From: Stenotrophomonas sp. PS02298
GTDB lineage: Bacteria > Pseudomonadota > Gammaproteobacteria > Xanthomonadales > Xanthomonadaceae
Direction: 5' to 3'
DNA: 39,942 nucleotides
Assembly: GCF_029959445.1 (NCBI RefSeq)
Contig: NZ_JASCOR010000024.1
Coordinates: 1-39,942 of the forward strand
In this document: piece after piece, positions 1 to 7,434 of the stretch
Layout: every line of letters begins with the position of its first letter
Numbering within the stretch: the stretch's first letter is position 1
Translations under genes and position numbers: made by a program
The notes under the pieces: model-generated
What the model was told of the DNA's origin: nothing
What the model saw: the letters and a program-made list of their open reading frames with translations, nothing else
Databases searched by the model: none

Positions 1-64
1 GCCGAGCCATGCTCGGCTGGAGCGTTACCGGTAGAGCCCCTGCCGAGCATGGCTCGGCACTACC
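1..64. repeat. SMAG/GTAG-type REP pair, inverted
   Basis: Two palindromic REP units (about 1-18 and 41-64) in inverted arrangement share the core GCCGAGCATGGCTCGGC, and the second ends in the typical CACTAC border. The linker contains TTACCGGTA. The same REP-TTACCGGTA-REP layout occurs at the right end of the window (39883-39942). Such elements are very abundant between genes in Stenotrophomonas maltophilia. The left border may be cut by the window edge. Confidence 0.85.
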
Positions 65-65
65 G

Positions 66-301
66 ATGCAAAGGCCAATCGCAACAAACCCTAGGCTTTG
101 AACATACACAGGTGCGCTTCTATCGCGCCGGGGCGCCGCCTAGGCTTCGCCCAACGTCGGAGTTGCGTCCGGTGCCCGCCTGGTCGGGGACCGAAAACAG
201 CAAACGGCAGGATCAAAGGGGCGCTAGTCCCCGTCGCATTCTGGCTCTGCCGGCTCCCAGGCCGGTCGCGTCACACATTCAAACCTGGGGGAGAGAACAA
301 C
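66..301 (+). promoter_or_regulatory. Leader of first TonB receptor with GCCTAGGC palindrome
   Basis: This non-coding stretch lies between the REP pair and the first receptor. It holds the perfect 8-bp palindrome GCCTAGGC at 138-145, followed by GTCGG and AGTTGCGTC (156-169). The same ordered words occur upstream of the second receptor (2797-2827). A GC-rich purine-heavy ribosome binding site, GGGGGAGAG, lies just before the start at 302. The shared words could be an operator or part of a common promoter. That is inference from two copies only, and no clear -35/-10 pair was identified. Confidence 0.4.
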
Positions 302-2485
302 ATGATCAAGCCACTTTCGGCCGCCATCAGCGCCGTGCTGCTCGCCAGCGCGATGAGCCCGGCCTTTGCACAAGACGCCGGCGACGCCGCCACCAACCTG
401 GACCAGGTGATCGTCACCGGCAGCCGCACCCCGGTCGCCATCGAGAAGGTTCCCGGCGCCGTCACCCTGGTGACCCAGGAGCAGGTGCAGCGCACCCTCA
501 ACCTGACCGAAGACGCCACCGCCGTGCTCGCACGCATGGTGCCTGGCTACTCCGAATCCTCTCAGGCGATGAGCAACTCCGGTGAGACCCTGCGTGGTCG
601 CATCGCGCTGCGCCTGTTCGACGGCGTGCCGCAGGGCTCGCCGCTGCGCGAAGGCAACCGCAACGGCACCTTCACCGACATGGGCGTGATCGGCCGCATC
701 GAGGTCATCAATGGCCCGTCCGCCGCCGAAGGCATTGGTGGCGCCGGTGGCGTGATCAACTACCTGTCCAAGAACCCGGAAGTCGATGGTCACCAGACCA
801 TCATCAGCACCCGCTACGGCACCCAGTTCAAGGACAACAGCGACCAGTCCAAGATCGGCGTCACCCACACCTTCCGTGGCGATGCGACCGACTTCGTGAT
901 CAGCGGCGCTTACATTGACCGTGGCATCGCCTATGACGGCGACGGCCGCCGCGTCGGCCTGAACACCTCCGGTTCGCTGTCCGATTCGTACAGCAAGAAC
1001 CTCTTCGTGAAGGGCGGCTACAACTTCGGCGAAGACCAGATGCAGCGCATCCAGGCCAGCTACAGCAACTTCCATATCGGCGGCAAGCACAACTACATCC
1101 CGGTGGAAGGTTGCCGCTTCGATCCAGTGGAGTGCCCGAACCCGACCACCAACACCGCCGAGAAGGGCTCCATCGCCGGCTCGCTGGCCGAGTTCAACGA
1201 CTTCGAACAGTTCGCGGTGAAGTACACCAATGCCGATTTCTTCGGCGGCGACCTGAGCGTTGATGCCTATTGGGCAGAGCAGGCCATGCGTTACGTGCCG
1301 GAGAACGGCGACGACCGCCAGTTGACCAAGCCGGCCCCGACCGATGATGCCGACCGCATCTGGGACCAGTCGGAAATCAACAGCGAGAAGAAGGGCCTGC
1401 GCTTCGGCTACGCCTACAGCGACCTGTTCAAGGTCGAAGGCCTGCGCCTGCGTGCCGGCCTGGACCTGGTGGAAGACACCGCCGAACAGCGCCTGGCGCT
1501 GACCAACCGCCTGTGGGTGCCGCCGATGAAGTACACCAGCATGGCGCCGTACGCGCAGCTGAGCTGGGACATCGGCCCGGTGACGCTGGACGCCGGCGTG
1601 CGCCGCGAAGACGGCGAGCTGGAGATTGACAGCTACACCACGGTCGCCTTCCGTGACCACACCCCGGTGCAGGGCGGCAAGCTGGACTACAAGGCCACCA
1701 TGCCCAACTTCGGCGCGATCTGGCGCATCAACGATGCCTGGTCGGTGTTCGCTTCGTACTCCGAAGGCTTCGGCATCGCCAACGTCGGCATCCCGCTGCG
1801 CAACATCCAGGCCAGCAGCCCGTGCAAGGCCGTGTCCTGCATCACCGACCTGCAGCCGCTGATCACCGAGAACAAGGAAATCGGCTTCAACTGGCGCGGT
1901 GCCAAGGGCCAGGTGGGCGCGTCGGTTTACCGCTCCACCTCGGACTTCGGCTCCACCCTGACCGTGGACAAGGCAACCGACGACTTCATCCTGACCCGTT
2001 CGCCGGTCGAGATCGAAGGCTTCGAGCTCAACAGCGCCTGGACCTTCAACCAGCACTGGAAGGCCACCTTCCTGTACTCGCGTATCCGTGGCCAGACCCA
2101 GTACTACCCGGGCTCGGGCCTGAAGAAGGAAATGGGCATCCTGGACATCTCGCCGGACAAGGTGAATGCCTCGCTGACCTGGACCCCGACCGATACCCTC
2201 AACGCCACCCTGGGCGTGAGCAAGACCTTCAGCCGCGACCTGCGTGAGACCTTCACCAATCCGGCCAACGGCGATGTCTACGTCAACGAAGAGAACACCT
2301 ATGGCTACGCGCTGTGGGACCTCAGCGTGAACTACGACACCGGCCGCTTCGGCCAGCTGTCGCTGGGCATCGAGAACCTGTTCGACAAGCAGTACGTGTT
2401 GACCTGGTCGCAGCTGCCGGGCTGGCAGAACTACTTCTCCGGCCGCGGCCGGATGGTGTCGCTGTCGCACACCATCAAGTTCTGA
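302..2485 (+). CDS. TonB-dependent outer-membrane receptor (paralog 1)
   Basis: A 727-residue protein with an N-terminal signal peptide ending near SPAFA/Q (residue about 22). A TonB-box-like LDQVIVTGSR follows, then a plug domain (about residues 35-150, including the GPSAAEGIGGAGGVINY segment) and a 22-strand-type barrel that ends in Phe (SHTIKF). It should import a bulky ligand across the outer membrane using TonB-ExbBD energy. The domain style resembles siderophore receptors, but the neighbours suggest a glycoconjugate, so the ligand is unknown. The start at 302 is chosen because GGGGGAGAG precedes it and the signal peptide begins there, although the frame is open further upstream. It is a single-gene unit closed by a terminator at 2502. 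It is strikingly similar to the next gene along the plug and much of the barrel, so the two look like a tandem duplication. Confidence 0.93.
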   Translation: MIKPLSAAISAVLLASAMSPAFAQDAGDAATNLDQVIVTGSRTPVAIEKVPGAVTLVTQEQVQRTLNLTEDATAVLARMVPGYSESSQAMSNSGETLRGRIALRLFDGVPQGSPLREGNRNGTFTDMGVIGRIEVINGPSAAEGIGGAGGVINYLSKNPEVDGHQTIISTRYGTQFKDNSDQSKIGVTHTFRGDATDFVISGAYIDRGIAYDGDGRRVGLNTSGSLSDSYSKNLFVKGGYNFGEDQMQRIQASYSNFHIGGKHNYIPVEGCRFDPVECPNPTTNTAEKGSIAGSLAEFNDFEQFAVKYTNADFFGGDLSVDAYWAEQAMRYVPENGDDRQLTKPAPTDDADRIWDQSEINSEKKGLRFGYAYSDLFKVEGLRLRAGLDLVEDTAEQRLALTNRLWVPPMKYTSMAPYAQLSWDIGPVTLDAGVRREDGELEIDSYTTVAFRDHTPVQGGKLDYKATMPNFGAIWRINDAWSVFASYSEGFGIANVGIPLRNIQASSPCKAVSCITDLQPLITENKEIGFNWRGAKGQVGASVYRSTSDFGSTLTVDKATDDFILTRSPVEIEGFELNSAWTFNQHWKATFLYSRIRGQTQYYPGSGLKKEMGILDISPDKVNASLTWTPTDTLNATLGVSKTFSRDLRETFTNPANGDVYVNEENTYGYALWDLSVNYDTGRFGQLSLGIENLFDKQYVLTWSQLPGWQNYFSGRGRMVSLSHTIKF

Positions 2486-2501
2486 TGACTGCAGTTTGAA
2501 G

Positions 2502-2535
2502 ACGGCGCCACAGGCAACTGTGGCGCCGTTTTTTT
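2502..2535 (+). terminator. Rho-independent terminator after receptor 1
   Basis: A perfect 11-bp stem (ACGGCGCCACA / TGTGGCGCCGT) with a 6-nt loop is followed directly by an uninterrupted T tract. It lies 16 nt after the receptor stop codon, which separates the first receptor transcript from the second receptor operon. Confidence 0.93.
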
Positions 2536-2553
2536 GTTTGATGTTTGTTGTTT

Positions 2554-2668
2554 GTGGGAGCGGCGTCAGCCGCGAAGCTGGAGAAAGCAACCGCTCCCGC
2601 ACATCCCGCAATTGCAGACAACTCGTCGCCGGAACGGTCGCATGCTTCGCGGCTTACGCCGCTCCTAC
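2554..2668. repeat. Inverted pair of GTGGGAGCGGCGT REPs
   Basis: One copy of GTGGGAGCGGCGTCAGCCGC (2554 onward, continuing GAAGC) faces its inverted, slightly diverged partner at 2644-2668. The same family recurs at 26513-26537 and as another inverted pair at 34001-34124. The pair fills most of the first half of the 388-nt gap between the two receptors. The rest (2669-2923) is an A-rich leader with no recognisable gene. Confidence 0.8.
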
Positions 2669-2796
2669 AGAAGCAATGGCTGCGGCAACAAGAAAACCTT
2701 TCTTGTTGCACCGCAAGAAAAAACCACAGCTTGCTTCAAGCAACAAAACCTCACGTCTGAAGCAAGGCCCCCCGCCTTCAACGCCCTCCTGTGCAC

Positions 2797-2827
2797 GCCT
2801 AGGCTGCTGTTGTCGGGGAGTTGCGTC
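2797..2827 (+). promoter_or_regulatory. Shared upstream signature of second TonB receptor
   Basis: GCCTAGGC (2797-2804) is followed by GTCGG (2812-2816) and AGTTGCGTC (2819-2827), about 100 nt before the receptor start. The first receptor carries the same words in the same order with 3 nt different spacing. Either the leader was duplicated together with the gene, or the palindrome is a conserved operator. No DNA-binding regulator gene adjoins the locus. Confidence 0.4.
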
Positions 2828-2923
2828 GGGAGGGATGCAGCAGCCAACAGAAGTATCGGAATGCCGCAGTCCGCGGCAGCAGTTCATGCACGTCTTATCT
2901 AAAACAAAAACGAGATAAACAAC

Positions 2924-5182
2924 ATGAAGAAGGTACCGGTAGCGTTGGGGGTTCTGGTCCTGGCCGCTGCGATCAGCAGCAGCGTGCAGGCCCAGCAGAT
3001 GCAGGCAGCAAACGAAGAAGACAGTCGCAACGCCGGCAAGCGCGCGCAGGATAAAAAAGCCACCGAGCTTGATCGGGTCATCGTCACCGGTGTACGCGCG
3101 CCCAAGGCGGTGGACAAGATCCCCGGCGCCATCACCATCATCACCCCGGAAGAGATCAAGCAGTCGCTGATCATCACCGAGGACAACACCGCGGTACTGG
3201 CACGCACCATTCCCGGCTATGCCGAATCCTCACAGGCAATGACCAACTCCGGTGAGTCGCTGCGTGGGCGCATTCCGCTGCGCCTGTTCGACAGCATCCC
3301 GCAAGGCTCACCACTGCGCGAAGGCACGCGCAACGGCACCTTCACCGACATGGGCGTGATCGGCCGCATCGAAGTCATCAACGGCCCGTCCGCTGCCGAG
3401 GGCATCGGCGCTACCGGTGGCGTGATCAACTACATCTCCAAGGTACCGGAACAGATCGGCAGCGAGACCACCATCAATGCGCGCTACCAGACCCAGTTCA
3501 ACGACGACAGCGTCGGCTGGAAGCTGGGCCTGAGCCACGCGATCAAGCAGGACAACTACGACTTCCTGGCCAGCGTCTCGCAGCTGGAGCGCGGCATGGC
3601 CTATGACGCCAAGAACCGCAGCATCGGCATGAATTCCAGCGGTTCGCTGGCCGATTCGCAGTCGCGCAACCTGTACATGAAGGGCGGCTACAACTTCGGC
3701 GAGGACGGCGAACAGCGCCTGCAGGCCACGTACAGCAACTTCAACATCGGCGGCAACGGCGATTACATCCAGCTGGTCGGCTGCAAGGGCCCGAATGACT
3801 GGCCGCCCTGCGACACGCCGGTACCGAATACCTCGATCAAGGGCCATATCGACGGCCAGCGCGATGCGCTCAACAAGTTCATCCAGTACAGCCTGCAGTA
3901 CACCCACAGCGATTTCTACGGCGGCACGCTCGACCTGGTCGGTTACCAGGCCAAGCAGGGCATGCGCTTCCTGCCGGAGAACGGCGCCGACCGCCAGCTG
4001 GTGAAGCCGGCACCGGCCGATGATGCCGACCGCATCTTCGACCAGTCCGAGATCCAGTCACGCAAGAAGGGCCTGCGTACCTCGTGGACGCGTCCCAGCA
4101 TCTTTGGCGTGGACGGATTGGAGCTGCATACCGGCGTGGACTTCGTGCAGGACGTGGCCGAACAGCGGCTGGTGATGACCGACCGCGTCTGGGTGCCGCC
4201 GATGGATTACCGGAGCGTTGCCCCGTATGCGCAGCTGTCCTGGGATATCGGCCCGGTCACGGTCAGCGGCGGCTTCCGTCGCGAGAACGGCGAGCTCGAC
4301 ATCGACAGCTATACCACCGTCGCCTACCGCAACAATTCCTTCGTCGAAGGCGGCACCCTGGACTACACCGCCAACCTGCCCAACCTGGGTGCGATCTGGC
4401 GCGTCACCGATGAGTTCTCCCTGTTCAGTGCCTATAGCAAGGGCTTCACCCTGCCTGACATCGGCATCCCGCTGCGCAACGTGAATTATCCGGGCCAGAC
4501 CGTGGCCGGCATCCTCGACCTGCAGGCGATCATCGTCGACAACATCGACATCGGCTTCAACTGGCGTGGTTCGCGCGGTGCGCTGAGTGGCAGCTGGTAC
4601 CACTCCACCTCCGACTTCGGCGCATCACTGGAAGTGGACCCGCTGACCAGCGACTTCATCATGACCCGCGCGCCCACCGACATCAAAGGCATCGAGCTCA
4701 CTGGCGAATTCCGCTTCACCGACACCTTCAAGATCACCGGCCTGTACACGCACCTGCGCGGCTACACCTCGTTCTGGGGCCCCGATCCGCAGGGCCGCTA
4801 CGACGCAGGCCCGATGAAGAAGCCGCTGGGCATCTTCGATGCGACGCCGGACAAGATCAACGTCGCGCTGGTGTGGAAGGCATTGCCCAACCTCGACGCA
4901 ACGCTCGGTGCCAGCATGTTGCGCGATCGCCACCTCACCGGCTCGGCAGTGCGCGAATACGACGGCGAAGAGTACGACTACGACGAAAAGATCAACGGCT
5001 ACACGCTGTGGGATCTGGGCGTGAACTATGATTCGGGGCGCTTCGGTACGTTCTCGCTGGGCGTGGACAACCTGTTCAACAAGTACTACATCCTCAGCGG
5101 CTCGCAGGGCGATGGCTGGCAGAACTACTGGGCCGGTCGCGGTCGCGTGGTGTCGCTGAGCTATTCGTATACGTTCCGCTGA
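2924..5182 (+). CDS. TonB-dependent outer-membrane receptor (paralog 2)
   Basis: A 752-residue receptor with a signal peptide (MKKVPVALGVLVLAAAISSS, cleavage likely after VQA). A TonB-box-like LDRVIVTGVR, a plug (about residues 50-170) and a barrel follow. Plug words such as SLRGRIPLRLFD and FTDMGVIGRIEVINGPSAAE match receptor 1 almost residue for residue, while loop segments differ (for example around residues 285-305). One oddity is that the chain ends YTFR, with an Arg after the usual terminal aromatic residue. The start at 2924 lacks a strong ribosome binding site (GAGATAAACAAC upstream) but begins the signal peptide. It is the first gene of the hydrolase/kinase/glycosidase operon, which ties its unknown ligand to those enzymes. 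Confidence 0.93.
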   Translation: MKKVPVALGVLVLAAAISSSVQAQQMQAANEEDSRNAGKRAQDKKATELDRVIVTGVRAPKAVDKIPGAITIITPEEIKQSLIITEDNTAVLARTIPGYAESSQAMTNSGESLRGRIPLRLFDSIPQGSPLREGTRNGTFTDMGVIGRIEVINGPSAAEGIGATGGVINYISKVPEQIGSETTINARYQTQFNDDSVGWKLGLSHAIKQDNYDFLASVSQLERGMAYDAKNRSIGMNSSGSLADSQSRNLYMKGGYNFGEDGEQRLQATYSNFNIGGNGDYIQLVGCKGPNDWPPCDTPVPNTSIKGHIDGQRDALNKFIQYSLQYTHSDFYGGTLDLVGYQAKQGMRFLPENGADRQLVKPAPADDADRIFDQSEIQSRKKGLRTSWTRPSIFGVDGLELHTGVDFVQDVAEQRLVMTDRVWVPPMDYRSVAPYAQLSWDIGPVTVSGGFRRENGELDIDSYTTVAYRNNSFVEGGTLDYTANLPNLGAIWRVTDEFSLFSAYSKGFTLPDIGIPLRNVNYPGQTVAGILDLQAIIVDNIDIGFNWRGSRGALSGSWYHSTSDFGASLEVDPLTSDFIMTRAPTDIKGIELTGEFRFTDTFKITGLYTHLRGYTSFWGPDPQGRYDAGPMKKPLGIFDATPDKINVALVWKALPNLDATLGASMLRDRHLTGSAVREYDGEEYDYDEKINGYTLWDLGVNYDSGRFGTFSLGVDNLFNKYYILSGSQGDGWQNYWAGRGRVVSLSYSYTFR

Positions 5183-5202
5183 TGAGCGCAGGAGTGCACG
5201 CC

Positions 5203-6459
5203 ATGCATCAATCCATCGCAACACCGCGCAGCCGCCGCTGGCTGCGCCGTGGCGCCGCACTCCTGTTGTGCCTGTCCGCGCCGCTGCTGCACGCTGAGGA
5301 CCGCTGGCAGCGGCTGGATGGTTTCCTGCAGGCCAGCACCGCACCGGGCCAGTTCCCGGGCGCGGTGGCGCTGGTGGAGCACGATGACCGCATCGTGTTC
5401 CAGCAGCACTACGGCCACGCCGACAGCGCCGGCCACCGGCCACTGCAGGCCGACAGCATCTTCCGCATCTATTCGATGACCAAGCCAGTGACCTCGGTCG
5501 CCGTGCTGATGTTGCTGGAAGAAGGCAAGCTGTCGTTGGACGATCCGCTGGCGCGCTACCTGCCCGAGTTCGCCGACCGCACCGTGGTGACCGGTGGCGA
5601 CCTGCAACATCCGCAGACCGAAGATGCACCGCGCGCGATCACCCTGCGCCATCTGCTCACCCATACCAGCGGCTTCGCGGCGGCGTCGGATACGCACCGG
5701 GTGGCGACCAAGCTGCTGACCGCGGCCGATGTCGACAGCGCGACCTCGCTGCAGGACGTTGCACGCCGCCTGTCCACACTGCCGCTGGCCGATGCCCCCG
5801 GTACCCACTTCCATTACGAAGGCAGCAATACCGAGTTGCTGGCGCGCGTGGTCGAAGTGGTCAGCGGGCAACCGTTCGCGCAGTTCCTGCAACAACGCAT
5901 CTTCAGCCCGCTGGCGATGCACGACACCGGCTTTGAAGTACCGCTCGCACAGCGTGGCCGCGTGGTCGAGCTGCCAACCAGCAACGACGATGGCAGCCTG
6001 CGCGTGGCCGACACGCTCAGCGCGCGCAATCCGGGCGTGCGTTTGAAGGGCTACGACAGCGGTGCCGGCGGCCTGTATTCCACCGCTGCCGACTACCTGA
6101 AGTTCGCCCACATGCTGCTCGATGATGGCCGCAGCGGGAAGCAGCAGCTGCTCTCGCGCAAGACCATCGAGCTGATGATGAGCGACCAGCTCGGTGGCTT
6201 CGAGCCGGCCATCAGCAGCTATGGCGCGGGCGAAGGCTTCGGCCTTGGCGGCTATGTCATCACCAACCCGGCGTACCGCGGCAAGCTCGGCAGCGTCGGC
6301 CAGTTCGGCTGGTCCGGTGCGGCGTCCACGTACTTCACCATCGACCGCAAGGAGAAGCTGGTGGCCATCCTGCTGATGCAATACCTGCCCAGCGGTGACA
6401 AGGCGCTTGCTTCACCGTCCACCCGTTTCTACAACCTCGTTTACCAGGCCATTCCATGA
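5203..6459 (+). CDS. Exported beta-lactamase-family serine hydrolase
   Basis: A 418-residue protein of the class C beta-lactamase/esterase (EstB) fold. The nucleophile motif S-M-T-K (Ser91, Lys94) is present. The likely second motif is Tyr205 in YEGSN, and a C-terminal FGWSGAASTYF segment fits the third active-site element. Residues 8-32 form a basic then hydrophobic signal peptide ending LLHA, so it should act in the periplasm as an esterase, amidase or carboxypeptidase. The start at 5203 is preferred because AGGAG sits 8 nt upstream. An in-frame ATG at 5182 overlaps the receptor stop by one base but lacks a binding site. Its stop overlaps the kinase start (ATGA). The substrate is unknown; the operon suggests it deacylates the compound imported by the receptor. 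Confidence 0.9.
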   Translation: MHQSIATPRSRRWLRRGAALLLCLSAPLLHAEDRWQRLDGFLQASTAPGQFPGAVALVEHDDRIVFQQHYGHADSAGHRPLQADSIFRIYSMTKPVTSVAVLMLLEEGKLSLDDPLARYLPEFADRTVVTGGDLQHPQTEDAPRAITLRHLLTHTSGFAAASDTHRVATKLLTAADVDSATSLQDVARRLSTLPLADAPGTHFHYEGSNTELLARVVEVVSGQPFAQFLQQRIFSPLAMHDTGFEVPLAQRGRVVELPTSNDDGSLRVADTLSARNPGVRLKGYDSGAGGLYSTAADYLKFAHMLLDDGRSGKQQLLSRKTIELMMSDQLGGFEPAISSYGAGEGFGLGGYVITNPAYRGKLGSVGQFGWSGAASTYFTIDRKEKLVAILLMQYLPSGDKALASPSTRFYNLVYQAIP

Positions 6460-7397
6460 GTTCCACCGTTCTTGTCGCCGGCTCGGCCAATCTCGATTTC
6501 GTGGTGCGCGCGGCGCATGTGCCGGCACCGGGTGAAACCGTGCTCGGCCGCGAATTCCGTACCTTCCCCGGTGGCAAGGGTGCAAACCAGGCCGTGGCCT
6601 GCGCGCGTGCCGGTGGCGCTGCCACGCAGATGCTGCTTGCCCTGGGTGCCGATGACTTCGCCAAGCCAATTGAAGCCTCGTTGAACGACGCTGGCGTGCT
6701 GTTGCATGCCGTGCGCGATGCGCAGCTGCCGACCGGTACCGCCTTCATCTGCCTGTCCGATGATGCCGAGAACGCGATCACCGTCGCCCCCGGCGCCAAC
6801 ATGGCACTGCTGCCCGAACACCTGCCAGCACTGGATGGCGTGCAATGGCTGCTGTTGCAGCTGGAATCGCCACTGGCCTCGGTACAGGCCTACGCAACCG
6901 CCGCCCGCGCTGCCGGGGTGAAAGTCGCCTTGAACGCAGCACCCGCGCAGGTGCTGCCGGCCGAACTGCTGGCACAGCTGGACATGCTGATCGTCAACGA
7001 AGGCGAGCTGGCGGTGGTTGCCGGCAACCCGCCGGACCTGGCCACCGGCTTGGCACGGCTCGACGTTCCCTGCGTGATCGTCACCCTCGGCGCGCGCGGC
7101 TGTCTGGCCCGCATCGATGGCAAGATCCTGCTGCAGCCTGCGTTCTCGATTTCGCCGCTGGATACAACCGCTGCGGGCGACACCTTCTGCGGCACCTTGA
7201 TTGCCCTGCTCGCCCGCGGTGAGCCACTGCAGCAGGCCCTGCTGGCTGCCAGTGCCGCATCGGCGCTGACCTGCACGCGCCTGGGTGCACAATCCAGTAT
7301 TCCCGAACACGCCGAAGTACAGGCATTGCTGGCCGACGCCAGCCGCCTGCCCGGCACCGACGCCCACGCCGCACTCGCGGCATGGTGCGCGCTGTAA
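6456..7397 (+). CDS. rbsK: PfkB-family sugar kinase, ribokinase-like
   Basis: A 313-residue cytosolic kinase. It has an N-terminal NxD-type substrate motif (GSANLDFVV), the PfkB signature GGKGANQA (residues 39-46), and the C-terminal signature DTTAAGDTF (residues 236-244) whose Asp242 is the expected catalytic base. Length and motifs match ribokinase, which phosphorylates D-ribose at O5. Related PfkB enzymes accept other pentoses or nucleosides, so in this operon it may act on a sugar released by the downstream glycosidases. It overlaps the hydrolase stop by four bases, which indicates translational coupling. The gene symbol reflects family resemblance, not proven specificity. Confidence 0.88.
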   Translation: MSSTVLVAGSANLDFVVRAAHVPAPGETVLGREFRTFPGGKGANQAVACARAGGAATQMLLALGADDFAKPIEASLNDAGVLLHAVRDAQLPTGTAFICLSDDAENAITVAPGANMALLPEHLPALDGVQWLLLQLESPLASVQAYATAARAAGVKVALNAAPAQVLPAELLAQLDMLIVNEGELAVVAGNPPDLATGLARLDVPCVIVTLGARGCLARIDGKILLQPAFSISPLDTTAAGDTFCGTLIALLARGEPLQQALLAASAASALTCTRLGAQSSIPEHAEVQALLADASRLPGTDAHAALAAWCAL

Positions 7398-7434
7398 CCG
7401 TTACGCCTCCCCCCGTTTTTGTTGGATGACTGCC

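Noticed and set aside
1..64. Terminal inverted repeats of an insertion sequence or a composite element spanning the window
   Set aside because: The end sequences are dispersed SMAG REPs also present inside the window; no transposase or target duplication is seen.
224..2611. A 795-codon frame antisense to the first TonB receptor, and similar long antisense frames at 7081-9546 and 15627-17609
   Set aside because: All mirror well-supported genes, lack signals, and have biased Val/Ala/Gly/His composition expected from reverse reading of GC-rich codons.
5182..5202. Upstream ATG start of the serine hydrolase overlapping the receptor stop
   Set aside because: It has no ribosome binding site, while ATG 5203 has AGGAG at proper distance and begins a better signal peptide. 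It remains possible.
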